Source: Chitinophaga pendula (lineage in GTDB: Bacteria > Bacteroidota > Bacteroidia > Chitinophagales > Chitinophagaceae). From it: a stretch of 64,000 nucleotides of DNA. Location of the stretch: assembly GCF_020386615.1 (NCBI RefSeq), contig NZ_CP077769.1, positions 4,650,001-4,714,000 of the forward strand, read 5' to 3'. Shown here in pieces: positions 55,722 to 64,000 of the stretch; positions within the stretch are counted from its first letter, which is position 1, and each line of letters starts with the position of its first letter. A model generated the notes under the pieces. The model was given only the letters and a program-made list of their open reading frames with translations, had not been told where the DNA came from and searched no databases. The translations under genes were made by a program, and so were the position numbers.

Positions 55722-57929
55722 ATGAATAAGATAGTTAAGAAACCGCTCACCCAGCTGGGGTACAATTTCATCGAAGGCCCGTACCTTCCCAAAGGAAAAG
55801 ATGAATACCACCTGCGCAACCAACAGTGGGGCCGGCAAAATGTATATCGTAAACTCACCGCCCAAGAACTTGAAACACTTGTAAGGAACGATAATACCTC
55901 TGATGATTGGAATAACATATTCGTAGCCGAAGAATTCAATCCGCAACTCGTACAACACTGCCACTTCTTCGGCATGGTCCGGATCGGAAAACTGGAACCT
56001 TACTACCTCGAATTTCATAACCTCCGCCTCCCGGTAGGACTATATAACAGCACCATCTGCGCCTGCGATTTTGGAGATAATGTCGTTGTACACAACGCCA
56101 ACTTCCTTTCCCATTATATCATCGGCAATGAAGTGATGATCACCAATGTCAATGAAATGGCCATCACCGACTACGCCAAATTCGGTAACGGTATAGTAAA
56201 AGAAGGAGAACCAGAGAACGTACGCATTTGGCTCGAACTGTGTAATGAAAACGGTGGCCGCAACGTCATGCCCTTCGATGGCATGCTGCCCGGAGATGCC
56301 TGGCTCTGGACGCGTAACCGCGACGACCAGCAACTCATGCAGCAATTCAAATCGTTCACAGAAAAACAATTCGATAAAAAAAGAGGTTACTATGGTATGG
56401 TCGGCGATCGTACCGTTATCAAGAATTGTAAGATCATAAAAGATGTGACCATCGGCTCCGATGCCTACCTGAAAGGCGCTAACAAGCTGAAAAACCTGAC
56501 CATCAACAGCGCTCCCGGTGCCGCCTCTCAGATAGGAGAAGGCTGTGAAATGGTAAATGGTATCATCGGATATGGCTGCCGCGTATTCTATGGCGTTAAA
56601 GCGGTTCGTTTCGTTATGGCATCCCACTCCCAGCTTAAATACGGCGCCCGCCTTATCAACTCCTACCTTGGCAACAACGCCACTATCTCCTGCTGCGAAG
56701 TACTTAACTCTCTTATCTTCCCGGCACATGAACAACACCATAACAACTCGTTCCTCTGCGCCGCAGTGATTATGGGGCAAAGTAACATGGCCGCAGGTGC
56801 TACCGTAGGCTCCAACCACAACTCAAGAGGTGCCGATGGTGAAATAATCGCAGGCCGTGGATTCTGGCCCGGACTATGCGTTAGCCTGAAACACAACTCC
56901 CGCTTCGCGTCATTTACCCTCATCTCCAAAGGGACATACATGCACGAACTGGATATCCCGTTCCCATTCAGCCTCGTAATGAATGATGAACATGATAATA
57001 CCCTGAAGATCATGCCGGGATACTGGTTCATGTATAATATGTACGCACTGGCCCGCAACTCCTGGAAATACGTAGACCGTGATAAACGTACCGAAAGAAT
57101 TCAACATATAGAATACGATTACCTCGCTCCCGATGCCATAGAAGAACTCCTGCAGGCACTCCCGCTTATTGAGACCGCAGTAGGGAAAGCCTGGTATAAA
57201 CAACAGACTAAAACAACTACCAAGGCTACCGAAAAAGACTTCCGGCAAAAAGGAATCACCCTGTTGCATCAACATCCGGAAGAAGTAGCCAAACTGGCCG
57301 TATATGCCGATAATATCGAAAACAGCAACAGGAAAGTACAACTCCTCAAAGTACACCGGTCCTATACCCTACTCAAACAGCTGGTAGTACTATACGGTAT
57401 CCGCAATATAGTAGAATATGCTCCCAACCTGGAGTCATTCACAGCCCTGCAAAACATCGTTAAAACGGCTCGTAGAAGCACTTGGCAGAATATCGGTGGG
57501 CAGCTGATGAAAACAGAAGTAGTAGACGATATCAAACAACGGATCAGAAAAGGAAAGATCAACAGCTGGCACCAGCTACATGAAACCTATACACAGGTAG
57601 GGGAGCAATATCCGCTGGACAAACTACAACATGCCATCGCCTCCATGCTCTACATACAAGGCATCGCACCAAAGGATTTTAACACAGACCTTCTCAAACA
57701 ATGGCTACAACAATCCGTATACACCCTGGGGCTACTGACAGAAGGAATCTATCATTCCCGGGAAAAAGACTATACAAATCCCTTCCGCAAAATGGTATAC
57801 GAAAATGAAGCAGAAATGGAAGCAGTCGTAGGTAAACTGGCCGACAACAGCTTTATCCAGCAAACCATCGCCGATCTAAAAGCATACAAGAAAAAAGTAA
57901 AAGAACTCTCTCGTAAATGGGAACTTTGA
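55722..57929 (+). CDS. DUF4954 left-handed beta-helix protein
   Basis: The 735-residue cytoplasmic protein has an N-terminal DUF4954 head and, from about residue 100 to 400, a long run of hexapeptide-like repeats. Examples are VVVHNANFLSHYIIGNEVMI, IGYGCRVFYGVKAVRF and ATVGSNHNSRGADGEIIAG. This layout resembles nucleotidyltransferase/acyltransferase left-handed beta helices. A helical C-terminal part follows. The family is typical of Bacteroidota and Spirochaetes, and no activity is established. Its place directly after glmS hints at amino-sugar or cell-envelope metabolism, but this is only context. Confidence 0.85.
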   Translation: MNKIVKKPLTQLGYNFIEGPYLPKGKDEYHLRNQQWGRQNVYRKLTAQELETLVRNDNTSDDWNNIFVAEEFNPQLVQHCHFFGMVRIGKLEPYYLEFHNLRLPVGLYNSTICACDFGDNVVVHNANFLSHYIIGNEVMITNVNEMAITDYAKFGNGIVKEGEPENVRIWLELCNENGGRNVMPFDGMLPGDAWLWTRNRDDQQLMQQFKSFTEKQFDKKRGYYGMVGDRTVIKNCKIIKDVTIGSDAYLKGANKLKNLTINSAPGAASQIGEGCEMVNGIIGYGCRVFYGVKAVRFVMASHSQLKYGARLINSYLGNNATISCCEVLNSLIFPAHEQHHNNSFLCAAVIMGQSNMAAGATVGSNHNSRGADGEIIAGRGFWPGLCVSLKHNSRFASFTLISKGTYMHELDIPFPFSLVMNDEHDNTLKIMPGYWFMYNMYALARNSWKYVDRDKRTERIQHIEYDYLAPDAIEELLQALPLIETAVGKAWYKQQTKTTTKATEKDFRQKGITLLHQHPEEVAKLAVYADNIENSNRKVQLLKVHRSYTLLKQLVVLYGIRNIVEYAPNLESFTALQNIVKTARRSTWQNIGGQLMKTEVVDDIKQRIRKGKINSWHQLHETYTQVGEQYPLDKLQHAIASMLYIQGIAPKDFNTDLLKQWLQQSVYTLGLLTEGIYHSREKDYTNPFRKMVYENEAEMEAVVGKLADNSFIQQTIADLKAYKKKVKELSRKWEL

Positions 57930-58007
57930 TAGATCCAATTGCTGCATGATCCAGGAAAATCCGTTGCTTTGCAAAGGAGCCGCCTATAAAAATAGAAAAT
58001 ACAGCAT

Positions 58008-58577
58008 ATGGAAAAGAAACGTTGTAGCTGGTGCACCAAAGACCAGCTCTATATAGATTATCACGATCAGGAATGGGGAGTACCACAACACGATGATACC
58101 CACCTTTTCGAAATGATCAATCTCGAAGGAGCACAGGCAGGTCTGAGCTGGTATACAGTACTTACCAAAAGAGAGAATTATCGTAAAGCATTCGATAACT
58201 GGGACGCGAAAAAGATCGCAAAATACGACGATAAAAAAATAGCCGAACTGCTGGAAAACCCGGGTATCATCCGCAACCGCCTGAAAGTAGCAGCTACCAT
58301 TGGTAATGCAAAAGCTTTTCTTGCCGTACAGAAAGAATTCGGCTCATTTGATAAGTATATCTGGTCCTTCGTAGACCATCAGCCAGTTATCAACAACTAC
58401 AGATCCATAGCAGGAGTTCCCGCCAAAACGCCGGTCTCCGATGCAATGAGTAAAGACCTGCTGAAAAGAGGGTTCAAATTTGTAGGCTCGACCATCTGTT
58501 ACGCCTTCATGCAAGCCACCGGTATGGTCGACGATCACATGCCCGAATGCTGGAAGAGGACCAGCAAAAAGAAATAA
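58008..58577 (+). CDS. tag: DNA-3-methyladenine glycosylase I
   Basis: The 189-residue enzyme excises 3-methyladenine from alkylated DNA. RCSWCTKDQLYIDYHDQEWG holds zinc-binding Cys and the conserved YHDxEWG, followed by FEMINLEGAQAGLSW (catalytic Glu region) and NPGIIRNRLKV. The C-terminal zinc ligands lie near VDDHMPECW. The length is standard. It starts 78 bp after the DUF4954 gene and ends with its own terminator. Confidence 0.95.
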   Translation: MEKKRCSWCTKDQLYIDYHDQEWGVPQHDDTHLFEMINLEGAQAGLSWYTVLTKRENYRKAFDNWDAKKIAKYDDKKIAELLENPGIIRNRLKVAATIGNAKAFLAVQKEFGSFDKYIWSFVDHQPVINNYRSIAGVPAKTPVSDAMSKDLLKRGFKFVGSTICYAFMQATGMVDDHMPECWKRTSKKK

Positions 58578-58613
58578 AAAAACAAATGCCACACCATAAT
58601 AGTGTGGCATTTG
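58576..58613. terminator. Bidirectional terminator behind tag
   Basis: A perfect 12-bp stem CAAATGCCACAC / GTGTGGCATTTG (58583-58613) with a 7-nt loop is preceded by A6, a T tract on the minus strand. It serves both tag and the convergent RlpA gene. Confidence 0.85.
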
Positions 58614-58638
58614 CCTTTAATACTTTACCAGCCCATTT

Positions 58639-59079
58639 TTAACGTTGTGCAAGTAGCAGCGGATCGATCAGGCTGTTAACAAAACTACGGGTCACTACCT
58701 CCACTTTTACACGGGTAAGTCCCCTGGCAATAAACCCTAGTTTACCGGCAGCCTTTTTAGTAAGATCGATAATACGAGTATTCTGCTCATGAAGACGGTC
58801 CGTGATCCGGACTACCACCCAACGCCCGTTACGGGTATTGGTCACCTTCACATAAGTACCCAGGGGAAGGCTATTATGCGCTGCCGTCATCTCTTGATTA
58901 CTGAAAGTCTCCCCATTAGCTGTTTTACGGCCATTGAATTTATCTGCATAGTAACTGGCAGTACCATGCCCAGGTTTTCCCTTTTTGTCGCCATTTTCCC
59001 GACCCGAAGCCGGTATCAGTAACATGACGTGCAAAAAACCCACACTGCTCCATTTCACCAGTCTTTTTAAAAATTTCAT
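58639..59079 (-). CDS. RlpA-family septal lytic-transglycosylase-like protein
   Basis: The start is set at the ATG at 59079 (MKFLKRLVKWSSVGFLHVML), giving 146 residues with an N-terminal hydrophobic signal. The core HGTASYYADKFNGRKTANGE, GTYVKVTNTRNGRWVVVRITD and IIDLTKKAAGKLGF is the RlpA double-psi beta-barrel. No SPOR domain follows, so it is the short, SPOR-less form. In Pseudomonas RlpA cleaves denuded glycan at the division site; here that role is by homology only. Confidence 0.9.
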   Translation of the reverse strand: MKFLKRLVKWSSVGFLHVMLLIPASGRENGDKKGKPGHGTASYYADKFNGRKTANGETFSNQEMTAAHNSLPLGTYVKVTNTRNGRWVVVRITDRLHEQNTRIIDLTKKAAGKLGFIARGLTRVKVEVVTRSFVNSLIDPLLLAQR

Positions 59080-59169
59080 AGCCGTGGAGTGCGCAAAAAC
59101 CATGCTAATATTAGATTTAATTATAGGATATGTATATGTTTTATAAAATGAAAATCTTATGCATTAGCG

Positions 59170-60261
59170 CTATCTAATGAGTATTTCACTCAGGGATGGA
59201 TTATTGATGAGTCCGGGATCTGTCAAGGTGTTCAGGAAGAAATAAAGCGCTCTTTTCTCAGCAACGTTTAATGGAAGTCCATTCTTTAACAGTGGATCCA
59301 GGGTAGTCCGTAAAGCCGGGTCCTGTGAAGCATTCTCTACAATGCCCCGATCGTAATGGTCGAACACCAGGTAAATATCGAAAAATCTGCCATCGTGCAT
59401 ATATGGCGAACTTTTCAGCACATTCCTCAATGAAGGTACGCCAAATTTCATATAATCCGACGCATTATTGGTGATTTTCATACGCCCGATATCATTCAGC
59501 GCCGGGATCTTGGACAGCCCATTATTGCGATAGGAGAAGTCACTGAATAATGGCTCCTTATGACAAGCTGCGCACTTCTGCTGAAATATCTCATAGCCAT
59601 GCTGCTCCTCCAACGTAAACTGCACCCCCGGCGCCTGCCGCATCACACTATCGTACTTCGAATTAAAAGATACCATCGTCGCCATAAACTGCGTTAGGGC
59701 CCGGAATATCCGCTGGCTGGTCACCTCCTCTGTACCGAATGCCGCCTTGAATCGCAGCCGGTAGCCGGCATCAGATTGTAAATTCCTAACCAAAGTACCT
59801 AGGTCCTGTCCCATTTCGTTGGGGTCTGTGATCGGCGTCAATGGCTGTATCTCCAGGTTATTCACCCCCCCGTCCCACATAAAGGATCGTTTCCAGATCA
59901 GATTGAATAAAGTAGGCACCGTACGGGTACCAATACGCCCTTCAATACCATGACTCAAAGAATGATCGAAATGACCAAATGCAGCAAACTGCTGATGACA
60001 AAAACCACAGGAAACAGTACTATCCTTAGACAAACGTTGATCATAAAACAAATAACGGCCTAAAGCAATCCCCTGCTTGGTAAGCGAATTCTGAGAGAAA
60101 TCATAAACCGGCACAGGCCATCCGGTCGGCAATATCAATTCATATGGCTCCGGCGCATCCTGCCCCGAACGGATACTCGCATCTCCTTTACGGCAGGCAG
60201 GCGATAAAGCCCAGATCAGACCGGCCAGAAAAATACATCCATATATAAACCGGGTCCGCAT
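59170..60261 (-). CDS. Diheme cytochrome c peroxidase-family protein, MbnH-like
   Basis: The 363-residue lipoprotein-like secreted protein (Cys23 in LSPACRKG) has two heme-binding motifs, C85GFCH89 and C230AACH234. Its overall layout is that of bacterial diheme peroxidases/MauG (LGRYLFYDQRLSKDSTVSC, YMKFGVPSLRNV, YMHDGRF). Its start overlaps the stop of the MbnP-family gene by one base. This pairing is that of MbnH with MbnP, where MbnH oxidises a Trp in MbnP to make a copper site. An ordinary peroxidase remains possible. Confidence 0.88.
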   Translation of the reverse strand: MRTRFIYGCIFLAGLIWALSPACRKGDASIRSGQDAPEPYELILPTGWPVPVYDFSQNSLTKQGIALGRYLFYDQRLSKDSTVSCGFCHQQFAAFGHFDHSLSHGIEGRIGTRTVPTLFNLIWKRSFMWDGGVNNLEIQPLTPITDPNEMGQDLGTLVRNLQSDAGYRLRFKAAFGTEEVTSQRIFRALTQFMATMVSFNSKYDSVMRQAPGVQFTLEEQHGYEIFQQKCAACHKEPLFSDFSYRNNGLSKIPALNDIGRMKITNNASDYMKFGVPSLRNVLKSSPYMHDGRFFDIYLVFDHYDRGIVENASQDPALRTTLDPLLKNGLPLNVAEKRALYFFLNTLTDPGLINNPSLSEILIR

Positions 60262-61043
60262 TACTGATTACCAACTTTAACAACAGAAAACATGCGTTTA
60301 TACTTATCCGCCATCATTACCGATACCGGCCCTGGCGTCATCCAGCTGGACAATGTCTTGAAACTGACAGGATCAGGCCCCGAAAACCATTTCGACACAT
60401 CCGCCACCAGGGATACCCCATTCGCCTCATTACTCCGTAATACCAATCCCGGCACGTCCAGCATCACCGTACGCACAACGTTCTGTGCACCTACATATCC
60501 ACCGATATGAAACTGTAACTGATGATCGGGCTGCATAGACACCGGCGAATTACCTTCCACCTTCGCCATAATATACCCACTGTTCCAGGTCCAGAACATA
60601 CCATACACAGGATCCAAGGCGCCGCTCTGAGCCCCGCTGTTATTACGGGCACTGTCTACACCAATACGAAAAGATAAACGGGAAAAATTACCTGCAGGTA
60701 ATCCGTTGATGATGATCTTCTTAGACGCAGCACTATCCTCACTCACCAAAAAATAAGTATCAGCCACCGTAACACTTTTTTCATCCGGGTAATATAGGGT
60801 AACATTACCTATATAATATTTAAACGCACTGATCGTATAGGCCTCTCCTACCTCATTCTGATAACTAACACCCGAAAGTGATAATGGCCGTGCGCCTACA
60901 ACATGGCTGATATTAAGCTGCAGCGTTGCATTCTGCTCCGTAATAATAGTCGTCTTTTTCTGCTTGCTACACGCAGCAAAAATCACCAGTAACATCGCCG
61001 GCAAAAAAATAATACGGGGTATGCATACAGAACGGTACAACAT
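60261..61043 (-). CDS. MbnP-family copper-binding lipoprotein
   Basis: The 260-residue lipoprotein (lipidated Cys25 in VIFAACSKQ) belongs to the MbnP family. Visible hallmarks are YTISAFKYYIGNVTLYYP near 70-85, FRIGVDSARNNSGAQSGALD, GMFWTWNSGYIMAKVEG with Trp151/Trp153, and the late FHIGGYVGAQNV. In the characterised system a Trp of MbnP becomes kynurenine through MbnH, giving a copper ligand. Operonic coupling to the diheme protein (1-bp overlap) supports that reaction here; the exact Trp is inference. Confidence 0.88.
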   Translation of the reverse strand: MLYRSVCIPRIIFLPAMLLVIFAACSKQKKTTIITEQNATLQLNISHVVGARPLSLSGVSYQNEVGEAYTISAFKYYIGNVTLYYPDEKSVTVADTYFLVSEDSAASKKIIINGLPAGNFSRLSFRIGVDSARNNSGAQSGALDPVYGMFWTWNSGYIMAKVEGNSPVSMQPDHQLQFHIGGYVGAQNVVRTVMLDVPGLVLRSNEANGVSLVADVSKWFSGPDPVSFKTLSSWMTPGPVSVMMADKYKRMFSVVKVGNQ

Positions 61044-61205
61044 TGGGAATGGCTTTGAGTGTTTAAGATACGACGTTTTTTATCCTTTCAGGATATATAT
61101 TCGTCACGAAACGTACGCCCTCTCAATTTGTTACTGAATTAACAGGATTTTAATAGCTGATAAGGTACCTTTACAACATCCATTTATCTATAGAAATATC
61201 CATAC

Positions 61206-61913
61206 ATGCTCCGGATCTTCGTCGCCGTCATTTGTATCCTTTGTTTACTCACCGGCAGCTGCCTGGCCCAATCATCGCTTAAAGGGCTTGTACTAAGTGA
61301 AGATAGCATCCCCCTGGCCGGTGTGTCGATCCTGAATAAAGAAAATAAATCCTCCGCCGTTACAGATGATGCAGGTACTTATAACCTACGTGTGCAGAAA
61401 GGAGATACCCTGCTGATCAGGGCCATTGGCTATACCCCCGTATTATACCTGGTAGCAGACAGAAGAGCTACCCCCCGGCATTATCTTAAAAGACAACCCC
61501 TGGAATTAAATACCATTAACATCCGTCAATACAATTTCTTCAAAGACTCTATCGCATTTCGCAACGAGTTCAGAAAAAATTTCGAATTCAGACGAAAAAA
61601 ATGGTATGAAGTATATGGTATCTTAAGCCTTAATCTCAACAACCTGCAAAAGGTGATGCAGTTCAAAAACAATCGTAAACAATTACATTTCAAGAAAATA
61701 TTACTACAAAAAGAGCAGGACAATTTTATCGACCGCTATTATTCCCCCGACCTGGTCACACAACTAACCAACCTGCATGGAGACAGCCTGACACAGTTCA
61801 TGCAACGCTACCGGCCTTCTTACGACTTCATTAGAAATGCTACACAATATGATATGGGAGAATTCATCAAAAAGAGCTATATCAGCTTTGTACAACAGGC
61901 ATCCTCCCATTAA
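61206..61913 (+). CDS. Carboxypeptidase-like regulatory-domain protein
   Basis: The 235-residue secreted protein has a signal peptide (MLRIFVAVICILCLLTGSCL) with a cysteine near the cleavage site. One CarboxypepD_reg-like beta-sandwich follows at about 25-100: SLKGLVLSEDSIPLAGVSIL, then DAGTYNLRVQKGDTLLIRAIGY. The rest is a helical, basic region without a named domain. Such proteins are found in envelope-related loci of Bacteroidota; the function is unknown. Confidence 0.82.
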   Translation: MLRIFVAVICILCLLTGSCLAQSSLKGLVLSEDSIPLAGVSILNKENKSSAVTDDAGTYNLRVQKGDTLLIRAIGYTPVLYLVADRRATPRHYLKRQPLELNTINIRQYNFFKDSIAFRNEFRKNFEFRRKKWYEVYGILSLNLNNLQKVMQFKNNRKQLHFKKILLQKEQDNFIDRYYSPDLVTQLTNLHGDSLTQFMQRYRPSYDFIRNATQYDMGEFIKKSYISFVQQASSH

Positions 61914-61919
61914 CAGTAC

Positions 61920-63167
61920 TTATCTCCGCTGATACCCTCTCCAGCCATAATAAAATACGATCAGGAAACAGAACATAGGTATAATATAGGCCATTGCAGT
62001 AGATTGCACGTCCGCGATCAACCCCATAAAATATGGCATCAGCGCTCCTCCCACAATAGACATAATGATAAAAGAAGACCCTTTCTTAGTATTAGCTCCC
62101 AGGTCCTTAACACCCAAGGCAAAGATGGTCGGAAACATAATAGACATGAAGAAAAAGACAGCCATCAGCGCGTATACCGATGACGCCCCCTGACCGGCTA
62201 TCACCACCGCACACAAGGCAACATTGACAAGCGCATAGATAGCCAGTAACTTATTAGGTGCCACTTTCTTCATAATTGCTGTTCCCGCAAAACGACCGAT
62301 CGTAAACAACAATAAACTTACACTTAAAAGTTTTGCGGCTTCTTTACTTCCCATGCCAGCCCAATATTCCGTCACGTAATTCACAAAAAGAGCAGCGATC
62401 CCCACTTGCGCTGCCACATAAAAAAACTGGGTGATCACCCCCCATACAAAATGAGAATTGGATAACAAAGGACGCGTAGGCATGCTATTATCTGCTACCT
62501 GTGCCGTAGCATCCTCTTTAATTTCGGGCAAAGATGTACGGTAAAAGAAAAAGGCGATCAGCAATACCACCGCTGCAATAATAATATATACCAGTTGCAC
62601 GGTAGCCAGATCACTTCCCCCTGTAGCCCCACCTTCTTCACCCCCAAAGAATAATTCTGCACCGATCACCGGCCCTAAAAATGATCCCAATCCATTAAAA
62701 CACTGGGAAAGGTTTAGTCGCTGCTCCGAAGTTTCCTTACTACCCAAAACAGTCACATAAGGGTTGGCAGCAGTCTCCAGGCAGGTAAGCCCGCAAGCCA
62801 GTATGAACAATGCCAGCAGGAAAAAATTAAAGTTCAGCAGATGTGCAGCCGGATAAAACAGGAAAGCCCCGCCGGCATACAGTAACAATCCCATTATAAT
62901 CCCTCGCTTGTAACCAAAACGGTTCATGAACAACCCCGCAGGCAACGCCATCAGGAAATATGCACCAAAATAAGCAGCTTGCAATAATGTAGACCGTCGC
63001 TTGGTAATGTCCAGTACCTCCTGGAAATGTTTGTTCAATACATCCAGCAGACCATAGGCCAGCCCCCAAAGAAAGAATAAACTGGTCACCAGGATGAGCG
63101 GGATCAGATATTTTCCCGACTTGTTTGTACTGGTATAGGTAGTGTTACCAACTGCGCCGCCTGCCAT
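61920..63167 (-). CDS. FucP-like sugar:H+ symporter (MFS)
   Basis: The 415-residue protein has 12 hydrophobic segments. Its start IPLILVTSLFFLWGLAYGLLDVLNKHFQEVL is the family mark of the fucose/glucose-galactose (FucP/GluP) MFS group, followed by ETAANPYVTVLG and SQCFNGLGSFLGP. The likely substrate is L-fucose or a related sugar. The adjacent SDR dehydrogenase in the same orientation (67 bp upstream) fits sugar oxidation, but the sugar is not proven. Confidence 0.9.
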   Translation of the reverse strand: MAGGAVGNTTYTSTNKSGKYLIPLILVTSLFFLWGLAYGLLDVLNKHFQEVLDITKRRSTLLQAAYFGAYFLMALPAGLFMNRFGYKRGIIMGLLLYAGGAFLFYPAAHLLNFNFFLLALFILACGLTCLETAANPYVTVLGSKETSEQRLNLSQCFNGLGSFLGPVIGAELFFGGEEGGATGGSDLATVQLVYIIIAAVVLLIAFFFYRTSLPEIKEDATAQVADNSMPTRPLLSNSHFVWGVITQFFYVAAQVGIAALFVNYVTEYWAGMGSKEAAKLLSVSLLLFTIGRFAGTAIMKKVAPNKLLAIYALVNVALCAVVIAGQGASSVYALMAVFFFMSIMFPTIFALGVKDLGANTKKGSSFIIMSIVGGALMPYFMGLIADVQSTAMAYIIPMFCFLIVFYYGWRGYQRR

Positions 63168-63234
63168 AGAGTAGATTTTGATGTTTTAAATGGTTGAGAT
63201 AAATGCTTCCCGTGGAGAAAAAAAAAGTGACATA

Positions 63235-64000
63235 TTAGCTGATAGAACGGTCCAGGTGCGTATATCCGCCGTCCACATAAATGATTTGCCCGGTTGTATG
63301 TGAAGAACGGGCCGACAACAAAAATACCGTCATCGCAGCAATTTCATCGGAGGTCGTCATCCGCTTTTCCAGTGGTATTTTGGCTACAATACTATTCAGT
63401 TTTTCCTTCGGATCTGGTAAAGAGTTAATCCAGGTTTCATATAATGGTGTCCACACTTCTGCCGGGATAACAGTATTTACCCTTACACTATACGGCAATA
63501 ACTCTACTGCCCACTCCCGGGTAAGTGCATTAATCGCTCCTTTGGATGCAGCATATCCCGACGTATTACCTTGCCCGGTAGTAGCCACCTTAGAACCTAT
63601 GTTGACAATATTACCGCTATTGGCTTTGAGATAAGGCAATGCATAATGCGCCAGGTTATAGTAATGAGACAGGTTGGATTGAAGCGATGCCATAAACTTC
63701 TCCGGACTACCGTTTTCAAGCCCCACCCCATCATTTGCACCTGCATTGTTCACCAATCCATGGACAGTACCATACTTATCCACCGTAGCCTCGATGACCT
63801 TTTTGCACGCATCAGGATTACCCAACTCCGCTACAACACCGTACGCCTTTCCACCTGTAGCTTCAATAGCTACCACCGCTTTCTCATTATCCCGCTCATT
63901 ACGACCAGCTACGACTACAATAGCACCTTCCTCGGCCAGCTGACGAGAAATCGCTTCTCCTATACCTTTCGCGCCACCAGTCACAATGATCACCTTATCC
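63235..64000 (-). CDS. SDR-family dehydrogenase, cut by the window end
   Basis: The reading frame is open through the last base of the window, so the first few residues are missing; the internal GTG at 63993 is not the true start. Visible are DKVIIVTGGAKGIGEAISR (NAD(P) site TGGxxGIG), NNAGAND, NIGSKVATTG, YAASKGAINALTREW (YxxxK) and the C-terminal QIIYVDGGYTHLD. The group includes sugar dehydrogenases; next to a FucP-like transporter an L-fucose or other sugar dehydrogenase role is likely. Confidence 0.85.
   Translation of the reverse strand, partial: DKVIIVTGGAKGIGEAISRQLAEEGAIVVVAGRNERDNEKAVVAIEATGGKAYGVVAELGNPDACKKVIEATVDKYGTVHGLVNNAGANDGVGLENGSPEKFMASLQSNLSHYYNLAHYALPYLKANSGNIVNIGSKVATTGQGNTSGYAASKGAINALTREWAVELLPYSVRVNTVIPAEVWTPLYETWINSLPDPKEKLNSIVAKIPLEKRMTTSDEIAAMTVFLLSARSSHTTGQIIYVDGGYTHLDRSIS

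Noticed and set aside
1..64000. Defence system, prophage or transposon
   Set aside because: No transposase, integrase, restriction, Cas, retron or toxin-antitoxin signature was found among the readable frames.

Overview
The window reads as a chromosomal segment of a Bacteroidota member, most like Chitinophaga or a close relative. This rests on a SusC/SusD pair under an ECF sigma/FecR unit, a secreted enzyme with a type IX secretion C-terminal signal, the T9SS protein PorQ, DUF4421, DUF4954 and DUF5683 proteins, and several copies of the Bacteroidota -7 promoter motif TAnnTTTG. Genus-level placement is inference. Coding is dense and mostly housekeeping. I saw no tRNA, rRNA, CRISPR array, insertion sequence, prophage or restriction/defence locus. 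In the lines I sampled the + strand carries C>G in genes of either orientation.

Layout. 0.1-4.8 kb (+): secreted GH99-like glycosidase and a MacB/FtsX-type permease. 4.8-18.9 kb (all -): SusD, SusC, FecR, ECF sigma, PorQ, Lon, two outer-membrane-type proteins and a membrane metallophosphoesterase. 18.9-19.6 kb: a gene-free segment with a 17-unit array of TATAC-type repeats at 11-bp spacing, lying between divergent gene blocks beside parAB. 19.6-31.5 kb (mostly +): MBL hydrolase, parA-parB-DUF5683-dapB, an Rrf2 regulator, a 290-bp polypyrimidine stretch, the sulfate-activation genes cysH-cysD-cysN, a two-component system, then a Usp-like protein and a bestrophin channel behind a seven-unit 11-bp repeat array.

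31.6-41 kb: mixed housekeeping genes (SDR threonine dehydrogenase-like, kdsA, thioredoxin-fold, PspC, aconitase, HD hydrolase, DUF4421, phosphodiesterase, purU). 41-47.3 kb (-): a full histidine-utilisation operon, MarR regulator-hutH-hutU-hutI-hutG, with two matching operator-like palindromes in front of the regulator, and a small frameshifted ORF behind hutG. 47.3-55.5 kb: SET-domain protein, second bestrophin, mgtE, histidine phosphatase lipoprotein, DPP-IV-like S9 peptidase, glmS. 55.7-64 kb: DUF4954 beta-helix protein, tag, RlpA, an MbnP/MbnH-type copper-protein pair, a carboxypeptidase-regulatory-domain protein, and a FucP-type transporter with an SDR dehydrogenase cut by the window end.

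The best leads for new biology are the two 11-bp-period repeat arrays. One sits between divergent genes next to parAB. The other ends exactly where the -33 element of the usp/bestrophin promoter should be, directly downstream of an OmpR-family regulator gene. Further leads are the twin hut operators, the MbnP/MbnH pair and two small ORFs that automated calling would miss.
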